Source of the DNA: Paenibacillus_G elgii_A
Lineage (GTDB): Bacteria; Bacillota; Bacilli; Paenibacillales; NBRC-103111
Length of the DNA: 64,000 bases
Assembly: GCA_042219835.1 (NCBI GenBank)
Contig: JBHJMN010000013.1
Location: 62,001 to 126,000 of the forward strand
Direction of reading: 5' to 3'
Shown: one piece after another, positions 54,590-63,241 of the stretch
Layout: the number at the start of each line of letters is the position of its first letter
How positions within the stretch are numbered: the first letter of the stretch is position 1
Notes under the pieces: model-generated
What the model was told of the DNA's origin: nothing
The model's database searches: none
The model's input: only the letters and a program-made list of their open reading frames with translations
Program-made: the position numbers and the translations under genes

Positions 54590-54680
54590 GCTTTCGCGAC
54601 TTTGTGGCCGACCGCATCGGATTTATCGTCATTTATTGGATCAATGTGGGCTTAATCGCGGCAGTCGTACAGCTGGACCA
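54586..54680 (+). pseudogene. Remnant of a BceS-type sensor kinase (N-terminus only)
   Basis: ATG 54586 reads MSFRDFVADRIGFIVIYWIN and then LIAAVVQLD. This matches the start of intramembrane-sensing BceS kinases, with the first of two membrane helices. After about 31-34 codons the sequence joins an ABC ATPase tail in another frame at 54678-54687. The second helix, HisKA and ATPase domains are missing. Confidence 0.78.
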
Positions 54681-54854
54681 GCGCGCGATCCGTTTGCCGC
54701 CAGCTACTGCAAGCGGGTCTTGTTCATCAAAGACGGCAAGCTTTTCTCGGAAATTCGCCGCGGCGCGAGCCGTCAAGCTTTTTTTCAGCAAATTTTGGAC
54801 ACCTTAAGCGTGCTGGGAGGGAATTTCGATGAACTTCCGACAGCTCGCCCTTAA
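54681..54854 (+). pseudogene. Remnant of a BceA-type ABC ATPase (C-terminus only)
   Basis: The frame from about 54684 reads RDPFAASYCKRVLFIKDGKL, then a short stretch, then RQAFFQQILDTLSVLGGN, ending at TAA 54852-54854. This is the last fifth of a BceA-like ATPase; Walker A, signature and Walker B are gone. Its end overlaps the start of the permease fragment by 26 bases. Confidence 0.8.
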
Positions 54855-55464
54855 AAATATTCAAGGCAATTGGCACCGGTACATCGCATTTTTTCTGAGC
54901 AGCGCTTTTTCCGTTATGGTCTTCTATATATTCGGTTCGTTCATCTACCACCCCGACGTTGTGAACGGTCACATTAAAGCGGCAAGTCTGGTGAAACAAG
55001 GTTTGGCCGCCTGTCAGGTTCTGATCGTCGTGTTTTCGTTTTTCTTCGTGCTTTACGCCAGCCCCGCCTCCATCTACGCATCGAACAAACAAAGCTCGTC
55101 ATTAACGCTGCTTATCGGTTTATTCATCAGCTTCCTGTTCTTTGTCGCTTCGGCGAGCATATTGTGTTTCAAGCTGTTCACCGAGCTGCAGGAAGATGAC
55201 CATCAATATCACGCGCTCATGCGGATCGGGATGTCCGTGCCTGAAGTCCGGCGGATCATTAACATACAGATCGGTCTGCTGTTCCTGCTCCCGGTTGTCG
55301 TAGGCGCGGCTCACGCGACTTTCGCTTACAAGACGCTGGCGAATTTGCTCTCGATGAACGTATGGTCTTACGGCGCGCTGGTTATTTCCATTTTTGCCGT
55401 ACTGCAATTTGGGTATTTCCTGCTCACCCGCCGCGCTTACATGGCCCAGATGAAGAGCTTGTAA
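54829..55464 (+). pseudogene. BceB-type permease with large in-frame internal deletion
   Basis: The 211-residue frame starts at a normal BceB N-terminus (MNFRQLALKNIQGNWHRYIA, ribosome site GGGAGG) and ends at the normal C-terminal membrane region (LRIGMSVPEVRRIINIQIGL-like block and FAVLQFGYFLLTRRAYM). The two parts join around residue 77, where intact proteins continue SNSAFLKSRKKEFGL. Full BceB proteins have about 620-650 residues, so roughly 430, including the large extracellular loop that binds the antibiotic complex, have been lost. The frame is intact, so a short protein could still be made. Confidence 0.78.
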
Positions 55465-55594
55465 GCGATGAGACGAGACGCTTAATCCTCACAAGCAAGG
55501 TCATCGCCTGGGACTCCTCCGCAGGTTTGGTATATTTTTTCGTTTTTGAACCATAATACGAAAAAAAAGCCAACACGGAAGGGGCATCATCCGG

Positions 55595-56179
55595 GTGAAA
55601 ATCATTGTCGCACTGCTTCTGGCCGCCGCGCTTCTGTGCGGCTGTACAAGGGAGCCCGATCGCCACGCCACCGATATGAAGACGCTGCAAAAAACGGTCG
55701 GCCGCGAGCGGCTGCTTCAGACGTTCAGCCAAATCGAACCGCCGCCGATGGGAAAAGAAATCATGAACAAGTCCGATCAAGAGATCATCGCTTGGATTAA
55801 GCAAGTGGACGACTGGACGCATAAGGTGCTGTCTTCGCCGGTTACCGGGGAGATGGACGAGCACGCCATGCGCGAGATGCAGACGCAGCTGGGGAAAGTA
55901 TATACACCCGACATGGCGCGGCGGATGATCGATTACTTTTACCGCCGGGACCCCCGGATCGGAACGTACCAAGCGAACAGCACCAAGGCCATGCTGGGCC
56001 TGCGCAGCGAATGGGGGCAGTACGAGCTGCATAAAGCGCAGCCGGCCGAGGGGCAGTACAAGCTCAGCCTGACCGGCAGGTCGAAGCAGGATTACAGCGA
56101 ATCCGTCATGCATCATGAGTCAGCCTACAGCGTGCAAGGCAACCGATTGATCGTCAGTGAATTCAAGACCCGCTCTTGA
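55595..56179 (+). CDS. Putative lipoprotein of unknown function
   Basis: A 194-residue protein starting at GTG 55595 (AAGGGG about 12 bases upstream). It has a signal peptide with a lipobox (LLCGC, cysteine at about residue 17). The mature part is charged and helix-rich, with EQ-rich and Arg-rich stretches (TPDMARRMIDYFYRRDPRIGTY) and a beta-like C-terminus (AEGQYKLSLTGRSKQ). I do not recognise the domain. It follows the decayed Bce module without sharing a transcript in any obvious way. Confidence 0.7.
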   Translation: MKIIVALLLAAALLCGCTREPDRHATDMKTLQKTVGRERLLQTFSQIEPPPMGKEIMNKSDQEIIAWIKQVDDWTHKVLSSPVTGEMDEHAMREMQTQLGKVYTPDMARRMIDYFYRRDPRIGTYQANSTKAMLGLRSEWGQYELHKAQPAEGQYKLSLTGRSKQDYSESVMHHESAYSVQGNRLIVSEFKTRS

Positions 56180-56204
56180 AGCGCCCAAACAGCTTTATTT
56201 TCAG

Positions 56205-56237
56205 CAGACTGGTGTCTATTACACGCTGGTCTGTTTT
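56205..56237 (+). terminator. Terminator after the lipoprotein gene
   Basis: CAGACTGGTGT pairs with ACACGCTGGTCTG through GC and G-U pairs, followed by six T residues. Confidence 0.7.
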
Positions 56238-56317
56238 TTGTATGCCGACTTTGGAAAAAGGTTCCGGCCAAGCGTCCGAGGCAGACGAACAAGCATTCCT
56301 ATTCCTTACTTGTTTTA

Positions 56318-56326
56318 TGGTATAAT
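56318..56326 (+). promoter_or_regulatory. Extended -10 promoter of the pcrB-pcrA-ligA operon
   Basis: TGG-TATAAT at 56318-56326 is an extended -10 element with a perfect hexamer; the -35 region is poor. The transcript would carry a leader of about 140 bases before the pcrB start at 56473. No recognised riboswitch is in that leader. Confidence 0.6.
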
Positions 56327-56472
56327 AGGAAGAAGAGCTGTTCCCCGCAGGCTTCATTGACACCGGGCGCGGGCTCGCATAGACTTGACTTGAGATAGGA
56401 TGAACCAGCTCCGAACGTTCCTTTTCCGGGGGCGGCGGGCTTGCCGCGTTTAACCGACAGGAGGCAATTTCT

Positions 56473-57168
56473 TTGCATTTGCGTATGGAAGAATGGAAGC
56501 ATGTGTTTAAACTTGACCCGGACCGGGAGATCGGCGACGAAGCGCTTGAGCGCATCTGCCTCTCCGGCACCGATGCGGTGATGGTCGGCGGCTCGTCCGG
56601 CGTCACCTTCGACAACACCGTCGACCTGCTGGCGCGCATCCGCCGGTATGAAGTGCCGTGCGTCTTGGAAGTGTCGGACATGGAAGCGATCGTGCCGGGG
56701 TTTGACTTGTTTATGATCCCGATCGTGCTGAACGCCGGGGACACGCAGTGGATCGTCGGACGTCATCAGCAGGCGCTGAAGGAGTACGGCGCGATTCTGG
56801 ATTGGGACGAGCTCGTTCCCGAAGGCTATATTATATTGAACGGCGATTCCACGGCGGCCAAGCTGACCGAAGCCGACGTGCAGCTCGACGCGAAAGATGT
56901 GGAGGCCTATGCCCGCATCGCCGACCGTTTGTTCCGCTGCCCGATCGTTTATATAGAGTACAGCGGCGTGTTCGGCGATATGGAGCTGGTCGGCCGGGTG
57001 AAGCGGCTGCTTTCCCAGTCGCGGCTGTTTTACGGCGGAGGCATCGACAGCCCGGAGAAAGCGCGCGAGGCGGCCAAGGCGGCGCATACCGTCGTTGTAG
57101 GCAACGCGGTGTACGATGATCTTGAACGGGCGCTGGCTACGGTCCCGGCGGTAATGGAAACGCGGTAG
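56473..57168 (+). CDS. pcrB: Heptaprenylglyceryl phosphate synthase
   Basis: PcrB joins heptaprenyl diphosphate to glycerol-1-phosphate, making an archaeal-type ether lipid precursor in Firmicutes. The 231-residue TIM barrel shows the GGSSGVTFDN phosphate loop, YIILNGDSTAAKLT, YIEYSGVFGD and YGGGIDSPEKA. The TTG start at 56473 is preferred because AGGAGG lies eight bases upstream; an ATG at 56485 lacks one. First gene of the conserved pcrB-pcrA-ligA operon. Confidence 0.94.
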   Translation: MHLRMEEWKHVFKLDPDREIGDEALERICLSGTDAVMVGGSSGVTFDNTVDLLARIRRYEVPCVLEVSDMEAIVPGFDLFMIPIVLNAGDTQWIVGRHQQALKEYGAILDWDELVPEGYIILNGDSTAAKLTEADVQLDAKDVEAYARIADRLFRCPIVYIEYSGVFGDMELVGRVKRLLSQSRLFYGGGIDSPEKAREAAKAAHTVVVGNAVYDDLERALATVPAVMETR

Positions 57169-57184
57169 AAAGGAAATAAGAATC

Positions 57185-59497
57185 ATGATTAACGAACCTA
57201 TCGATATACACAAAGCGATTCAAAAGCTCAACCCGCAGCAAAGACGCGCCGTAGAAACGACGGACGGGCCGCTGCTGATCATGGCCGGGGCGGGCAGCGG
57301 CAAAACCCGCGTGCTGACGCACCGGATCGCTTATTTGATCGCGACGCGCAAAGCGGCGCCGTGGAGCATTCTGGCCATTACGTTCACGAACAAAGCGGCG
57401 AGGGAGATGCAGGAGCGCGTCAGTGCCCTCGTCGGCCCGCAGGGGCAGGATATTTGGGTAGCCACCTTCCACTCGATGTGCGTACGTATTTTGCGCCGGG
57501 ACATTTCGCGGATCGGCTTCACGTCGAATTTTACGATTCTCGATTCGGGCGACCAGTTGTCCGTGGTCAAAAATTGCATGAAAGAGCTGAACATCGATTC
57601 GAAAAAATTCGAGCCCAAAGCAGTCCAGGCTGCCATCAGCAACGCCAAGAACGAGCTGCTGACACCGGAGGAATTCGAGCGCAAGATCGGCGATTACTTC
57701 GACGGCATCGTCGCCAAAGTGTACTCGTCCTATCAGCGCAAGCTGAAGGCCAACAACTCGCTTGATTTCGACGATCTGATCATGACCACGATTGAGTTGT
57801 TCCAGCAAGTGCCCGAGGTGCTCGATTTTTACCAAAACAAGTTTCAGTACCTTCACGTCGACGAATACCAGGATACGAACCGTGCCCAGTATATGCTGTG
57901 CCGGATGCTGGCCGATAAATACAAGCGCATTTGTGTCGTCGGCGACAGCGACCAGTCGATTTACCGCTGGCGCGGGGCCGATATCAGCAACATTCTCGAT
58001 TTCGAAAAAGATTACCCGAACGCCACCACCATTATGCTCGAGCAAAATTACCGCTCGACCTCGAACATCTTGAACGCCGCCAATAAAGTGATCGCCAACA
58101 ACACCGGACGTAAGCCGAAGAACCTGTGGACCGACAAGGGCGAAGGGCAAAAAATCCGGCTTTATCAAGCCGATTCCGAGCATGAGGAAGGCTACTTCAT
58201 CACCGGCGAAATCCGCAAAAACGTGGACAAAGGCCGTCGGTTCAGCGACCATGCCATATTGTACCGTACGAACGCGCAGTCCCGGGTCGTCGAGGAAATT
58301 TTGATCAAATCGGATATTCCTTATCAGATCGTGGGCGGCATCAAGTTCTACGACCGCAAAGAGATCAAGGACATTCTCGCCTACCTGCGGCTCATCTCGA
58401 ACCCGGACGACGATATCAGCTTTGCGCGGATCGTCAATGTGCCGAAGCGGGGCATCGGGGATACGACGGTCGAACGTTTGGGGGCAGCGGCGGGGCAATT
58501 CGGCGTATCGATGTTTGCGATGCTGGAGAACGTGGACAGCATGGAGATCGGCGCTAAGGCCCGCAACGCGCTGGCCGATTTCCGGGACATGATCGAGAAC
58601 CTGTACCGGATGGTCGATTATTTGTCGGTCACCGAGCTGACGGAGAAAATGCTTGAAATGAGCGGCTACCGTGAGGAGCTGAAGCGGGAAAACACGATCG
58701 AGTCGCAGGCGCGGCTTGAGAACATCGACGAGTTCCTGTCCGTGACGATGGACTTTGAGAAGCGCAACGAGGATAAATCCCTCGTTTCGTTCCTGACCGA
58801 TCTGGCGCTGATCGCCGACATTGACTCGATGAATCAGGACCCGGAAGCGGGAAAACAGGGCGTCGTTCTCATGACGATGCACAGCGCCAAAGGACTCGAG
58901 TTCCCCGTCGTCTTCGTCATGGGCCTGGAGGAAGGCGTATTCCCGCACAGCCGGGCCTTGATGGACAACGAGGAGCTGGAGGAGGAGCGGCGCCTCGCTT
59001 ACGTTGGCATCACCCGTGCCGAGGAGGAGCTGTTCCTCACGTGCGCCCGGATGCGCACGCTGTTCGGACGGACGACGGCGAACGCGCCGTCCCGGTTCCT
59101 TCAGGAGCTGCCGCAGGAGCTCCTGGAGACCGTGCGCGCCGGCGGCGGCTTCGGCCGCGGCGGAGCGGCAACCCCGGCGTGGGCCGGCGGCGAACGCCGC
59201 TTCGGCAGTGCCGGAGGCTTCGGCGGCGCGCCCGCACAGGCGGGCCGCACGCCCGTGAGCTTCCGCAGCGGCCCGGCCGCCGCCGCGGGAGGCGCAACGC
59301 CCAAAGCCGCGGCCCCTGCGGCGCAGGCGACCGATTTTGCCATGGGCGACAAAGTGTCGCATGGCAAGTGGGGCACCGGCGTCGTCGTCGCCATCAAGGG
59401 CTCGGGCGACGACACCGAGCTGCAGATCGCTTTCCCGGCCCCCGTGGGCGTCAAGCGGCTGCTGGCCAAATTTGCGCCGATCACCAAGCAGAGCTAA
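57185..59497 (+). CDS. pcrA: ATP-dependent DNA helicase PcrA
   Basis: An essential 3'-5' SF1A helicase of UvrD type, acting in repair, replication restart and RecA removal. 770 residues with Walker A AGAGSGKTRVL, DEYQDTNRAQ (Walker B), GDSDQSIYRWRGAD, EQNYRSTSNIL, TMHSAKGLEF and VGITRAEEELFL in order. Residues about 645-715 are an unusually Gly/Ala-rich linker (RAGGGFGRGGAATPAWAGG). A C-terminal Tudor-like domain (VSHGKWGTGVVVAIKG), which in other PcrA proteins contacts RNA polymerase, follows. Confidence 0.96.
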   Translation: MINEPIDIHKAIQKLNPQQRRAVETTDGPLLIMAGAGSGKTRVLTHRIAYLIATRKAAPWSILAITFTNKAAREMQERVSALVGPQGQDIWVATFHSMCVRILRRDISRIGFTSNFTILDSGDQLSVVKNCMKELNIDSKKFEPKAVQAAISNAKNELLTPEEFERKIGDYFDGIVAKVYSSYQRKLKANNSLDFDDLIMTTIELFQQVPEVLDFYQNKFQYLHVDEYQDTNRAQYMLCRMLADKYKRICVVGDSDQSIYRWRGADISNILDFEKDYPNATTIMLEQNYRSTSNILNAANKVIANNTGRKPKNLWTDKGEGQKIRLYQADSEHEEGYFITGEIRKNVDKGRRFSDHAILYRTNAQSRVVEEILIKSDIPYQIVGGIKFYDRKEIKDILAYLRLISNPDDDISFARIVNVPKRGIGDTTVERLGAAAGQFGVSMFAMLENVDSMEIGAKARNALADFRDMIENLYRMVDYLSVTELTEKMLEMSGYREELKRENTIESQARLENIDEFLSVTMDFEKRNEDKSLVSFLTDLALIADIDSMNQDPEAGKQGVVLMTMHSAKGLEFPVVFVMGLEEGVFPHSRALMDNEELEEERRLAYVGITRAEEELFLTCARMRTLFGRTTANAPSRFLQELPQELLETVRAGGGFGRGGAATPAWAGGERRFGSAGGFGGAPAQAGRTPVSFRSGPAAAAGGATPKAAAPAAQATDFAMGDKVSHGKWGTGVVVAIKGSGDDTELQIAFPAPVGVKRLLAKFAPITKQS

Positions 59498-59549
59498 ATT
59501 CGCCAGGCAACCTTATTATATCCCGTAGCCATGAGAGGATGAATTTCCG

Positions 59550-60710
59550 ATGCCGGACGCTTTGGAAACGATGAAGACGCTTATCGAAGAGATCAATAAA
59601 CACAATTACGCTTACTACACGCTGGATCAGCCTTCTCTCACGGATGCCGAATACGACGCGCTCTATGATAAGCTGGTTCAACTGGAAGCGGAAACCGGCA
59701 CCGTGCTGCCTTACTCACCCACGCAGCGGGTAGGCGGCGAGCTGCTCAAAGGCTTCGAACCGCACCGGCACCATGCCCGGCTCTGGAGTCTGGACAAGGC
59801 GCAAAACCACGACGATCTGATGGCGTGGCATACGCGCGTCCAGAAGCTGGTGAACGACTACAGTGCGCAGCATCCGGACGATCCGCTGCCGCCTTTATCC
59901 TTTGTCGTGGAATTGAAATTCGACGGCCTGACGCTGAATCTGACCTACGACCGCGGCGAGCTCGTGCAGGCGGCCACCCGGGGCAACGGCGTCGTCGGCG
60001 AAGGGATTCTCGCCAATGTCAAGACGATCCGTTCCGTGCCGCTGCGCATTCCTTACACTGACGGGATTATCGAAGTGCAGGGCGAAGGAATAATGAACCT
60101 GTCCGTACTCGAAGCCTATAACGCGACCGCGGCCGAGCCGCTCAAAAACGCGCGCAATGCCGCCGCAGGCGCACTTCGCAACCTGAATCCGAAAGTAACA
60201 GCGGAGCGCAAGCTCAACGCTTATTTTTACAACATCGGCTATGCCGACTCACTGCAATTTCAGGATCATCAGGAAATGGTCGAGTTCCTGCGCGACAACC
60301 AGTTCAAAGTCAGCCCGTTCGTCAAATTCGTCGACAGCATCGACGCGGTGGAGGAAGAGCTGGAGAAGCTGGTCGCCATGCGCAATACGCTTGATTTTCT
60401 GATTGACGGACTGGTCGTGAAAATAACGGATATGCGCACTCGCGAAGTGCTCGGATATACCGACAAATTCCCGCGCTGGGCGGTAGCCTATAAGTTCGAA
60501 GCCGAAGAAGCCGTGACGACGCTGCTCGACGTGAGCTGGAACGTAGGCCGGACCGGCAAAGTGACGCCGCTCGCCCGGGTGGAAGCCGTCGACATCGGCG
60601 GTGTAACCGTACAGAATTGTACGCTAAACAACATGGACGATATCGAACGCAAAAATTTAAAGTTCGGGTTAGGCAGTCTTGTCTACATCCGGCGTTCCAA
60701 CGACGTCATT
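59550..60710 (+). CDS. ligA: NAD-dependent DNA ligase LigA, exon 1 (codons 1-387)
   Basis: LigA seals nicks in DNA using NAD and is essential in most bacteria. Exon 1 covers the Ia domain, the adenylation domain with the AMP-accepting lysine in VVELKFDGLTL, and the start of the OB fold, ending at codon 387 (ATT of SNDVI). Adenylation motifs ATRGNGVVGE and NARNAAAGALRNL are intact. The gene is interrupted by a group II intron at 60711. If unspliced, translation adds VRP and stops at 60720-60722, giving a 390-residue protein without the zinc, HhH and BRCT domains. Confidence 0.95.
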
Positions 60711-61013
60711 GTGCGCCCATAAAGGCGTTTCAGCAGAATCTGCTTCGCAAGCAGCAGGCCAGCCATCATAGCCTGTCACCAGCCAACTTATCTTGGAGGG
60801 AAACCGAAGAGGGAGTGTAGCATGTTGGTCAAAGCACTAAGTCGCCTAACTACCATGGCGCTACTGAAGTGCAAGGTGAAAAGTTATCAGATGAGGATGA
60901 AGGTTGAATTACTTGAATGCCAGTCCAAGCAGGGTTAACGTTCCCTCCGACCAGGTAGGCGAGAAAGTCGGACAGCTGAGGTACGCCGATTGGGATTCCA
61001 TTGGTGTATAATG

Positions 61014-61042
61014 GATTAACTGTTGGAATGACATAGTTAATC
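61014..61042 (+). ncRNA. EBS1 stem-loop of the intron
   Basis: GATTAACT (61014-61021) pairs with AGTTAATC (61035-61042), exposing a 13-base loop. The loop contains AATGAC (61027-61032), a perfect complement of GTCATT (60705-60710), the last six bases of exon 1. This is the expected exon-binding site 1 / intron-binding site 1 pairing and explains the insertion point. Confidence 0.8.
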
Positions 61043-61319
61043 AGATGGTCAAAAGCTGGGCAAACTCAATCAGAGATTAAAGGACGAACGGCACATCCGA
61101 CACTGTAACGCGCGTGTCTCTGAAGCGTAAATGGGGATTACCTAAGTCGGGAGTAACTGTAGCCCGATATGGTAACAGAGTCCTCGTAGTAGTTCGAGGT
61201 GGTAAGGTGGGTCGTCAGAGCATATGGTGACATATGTTCTCCACCTGAACGAGGGTAGCGCCTCTAGGGAAAGCCCACTACATGGCGAAGGAGGACAGCT
61301 TTGTCCGGTTTAATACGAA

Positions 61320-63137
61320 ATGGAAAGGGGCGCGAGGCTCTTGAGAATTCCAGAAGTAGTGTTAAACAGTCTATCTTCCAAATCAAAGGATAAGGAATAC
61401 AAATACCGTGACTTGTACAGGAATCTGTACAATCCCGAGTTTTACCTGAGAGCGTACCGGAAGGTTGCCCCTAAAGAAGGCAGCATGACGGCGGGAACCG
61501 ATGGACAAACCATCGACGGCATGAATGTAGGCAGAATCAACAGCCTCATCGCTAAGATCAGAAATGAATCATATCAGCCGAACCCCGCGCGGAGGAAATA
61601 CATCCCCAAGAAGAACGGTGGCAAAAGACCGCTTGGGATTCCATCCGTGGACGACAAACTCGTTCAGGAAGTCGTTAGAATGGTTCTGGAAGCTATCTAC
61701 GAAGGTAGTTTTAAGGACTCCTCACATGGATTCAGACCGAACAGAAGCTGTCACACAGCGCTTAAACAAGTTAAGAATCTGTTCACTGGAGTAAGATGGT
61801 TTGTAGAAGGAGACATTAAAGGATTCTTCGACAACATCGACCATGCTAAGCTAATCGAAATTCTTAGAAAGCGAATCGAAGATGAGAAGTTTATCCGATT
61901 AATTTGGAAATTCCTTAGAGCAGGTTACATGGAGGACTGGCAATATCACGGCACCTACAGTGGAACACCGCAAGGAGGTATCGTGAGTCCGCTCTTGGCG
62001 AACATATACCTGAATGAGTTTGACAGGTATATGAGTAAATACCAGAAGGAATTTAATGCTGGTAAGGAGCGGAAGAGGAATCCAGAATATCGGCTTATCG
62101 AAAGCAGACGAAGATCATATCAACGGACGCTTGAGAAAAACAAGGAAATTTGGGATGAAGCCAAAAAAGCGGAGTACACCGAAGAAATCAATCGGATAAA
62201 CGAAAGAATCAAGGTCATTCCAGCTTTAGACCCAATGGACGAAGAATTTAGAAGAATTATCTACGTTAGATACGCAGATGACTTCTTGATCGGCATTATT
62301 GGTTCTAAGGAAGAGGCAGAAAAGGTTAAAGCAGATGCGGCGCTGTTCCTAAGGGAAAACCTTAAACTCGAACTCTCAATGGAAAAGACCCTTATCACTC
62401 ACTCATCGAAATTCGCAAAATTCCTAGGATATGGAATCTCGGTTCAACGAGACGAAACGCTTAGTAAATTCGGGAGATCAAGAAACTATAAACCTTACCT
62501 TCATCTTCCCAAGGCGGCTTGGGAAGGAAAGCTGAGAAGCTTGGGAGCGCTAGCAGCCAAAGATGACGGGTCATGGAAATCCATCCATAGACAGTATCTA
62601 ATCGATAACGACGACCTTGAGATCGTTAGCATCTACAACTCAGAAATAAGAGGGTTGTACAACTACTACCGTCTTGCCAACAATGTCAGTGTCCTTAACC
62701 AATTCCATTACATTATGGAATACAGCATGTACAAAACATTCGCGAGGAAGTACCAAATTTCGGTGCGCCAAGTTATCGACAAATACAGGGTGAACGGGAA
62801 GTTCGCGGTGAGATACATGACAAAGAAGGGCGAAAAGATTAGATTCTTTTTCAACGAAAGCTTCTCAAAGCACGAGAACCCGCTTGCAGCTCCGGACGTT
62901 GACAAAGAACCTAATACACTGATCTATTCAGGCAGATCGAGCTTAGTTGACCGGTTGCTAGCGAACAAATGCGAATGGTGCGAAGCAGAAACCGAAATCG
63001 AGATGCACCACGTAAAAAAGCTCAAGGACTTGAAAGGTAAAGCGAAATGGGAACAATTCATGATAGCGAGAAGGAGAAAGACTCTCGCTCTCTGTAGAAG
63101 GTGTCACGATGACCTACACGCCGGAAGATTAGATTGA
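61320..63137 (+). CDS. ltrA: Group II intron reverse transcriptase/maturase with HNH endonuclease
   Basis: A 605-residue multifunctional protein that helps the intron RNA fold and splice and copies it into new DNA sites. RT blocks in order: ARRKYIPKKNGGKRPLGIP, GFRPNRSCHTAL, EGDIKGFFDNIDH, GTPQGGIVSPLLANIYL and the active-site YADD at residues 318-321. After the maturase X region, the last 60 residues are an HNH domain with CEWC, EMHHVKKL and LCRRCHDDLHAG, giving second-strand target cleavage. All key residues are present, so the enzyme looks active. An in-frame stop at 61311 fixes ATG 61320 as the first possible start; its ribosome site is weak. Confidence 0.95.
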   Translation: MERGARLLRIPEVVLNSLSSKSKDKEYKYRDLYRNLYNPEFYLRAYRKVAPKEGSMTAGTDGQTIDGMNVGRINSLIAKIRNESYQPNPARRKYIPKKNGGKRPLGIPSVDDKLVQEVVRMVLEAIYEGSFKDSSHGFRPNRSCHTALKQVKNLFTGVRWFVEGDIKGFFDNIDHAKLIEILRKRIEDEKFIRLIWKFLRAGYMEDWQYHGTYSGTPQGGIVSPLLANIYLNEFDRYMSKYQKEFNAGKERKRNPEYRLIESRRRSYQRTLEKNKEIWDEAKKAEYTEEINRINERIKVIPALDPMDEEFRRIIYVRYADDFLIGIIGSKEEAEKVKADAALFLRENLKLELSMEKTLITHSSKFAKFLGYGISVQRDETLSKFGRSRNYKPYLHLPKAAWEGKLRSLGALAAKDDGSWKSIHRQYLIDNDDLEIVSIYNSEIRGLYNYYRLANNVSVLNQFHYIMEYSMYKTFARKYQISVRQVIDKYRVNGKFAVRYMTKKGEKIRFFFNESFSKHENPLAAPDVDKEPNTLIYSGRSSLVDRLLANKCEWCEAETEIEMHHVKKLKDLKGKAKWEQFMIARRRKTLALCRRCHDDLHAGRLD

Positions 63138-63146
63138 CAAGGTGGC

Positions 63147-63241
63147 GAGCCGTATACTCTGAGAGGAGTACGTACGGTTCTGGAGGGAGTCTTTGGAAAC
63201 CTGCCGCGCATACGCGGTAAGGCGCCGGAGGCTTACCTCAT
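63147..63241 (+). ncRNA. Group II intron domains V and VI
   Basis: Domain V is the 35-base hairpin 63147-63181, beginning GAGCCGTA and ending TACGGTTCT, with the AGC catalytic triad at 63148-63150. Domain VI follows. GAGG near 63183 pairs with CCTC near the 3' end, leaving A63235 unpaired seven bases from the splice site, the expected branch-point adenosine. Confidence 0.85.

Larger units (their letters stand above)
60711..63241 (+). mobile_element. Full-length group II intron inserted in ligA
   Basis: The element is 2531 bases. It starts with GTGCGCC, the group II 5' consensus, and ends in CAT (3' AY rule). Removal joins codon 387 ATT to codon 388 CCG, restoring the LigA sequence SNDVI-PEILGKV. 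The first 600 bases are structured RNA (domains I-III). The ORF in domain IV encodes a reverse transcriptase/maturase, and a typical domain V and VI follow. The orientation is the same as ligA, as needed for splicing. It is visibly richer in A and T than the flanking genes, which suggests recent transfer. Confidence 0.95.

Noticed and set aside
54424..54854. Two open frames of 127 and 72 codons in the decayed Bce region as real genes
   Set aside because: They run across the deletion junctions or shift out of the homologous frame. The recognisable homology lies in several frames, as expected for gene fragments.
61282..61344. Alternative upstream start MAKEDSFVR for the intron protein
   Set aside because: It is in a different frame from the reverse transcriptase and stops after about 20 codons. 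The protein frame itself has a stop at 61311.
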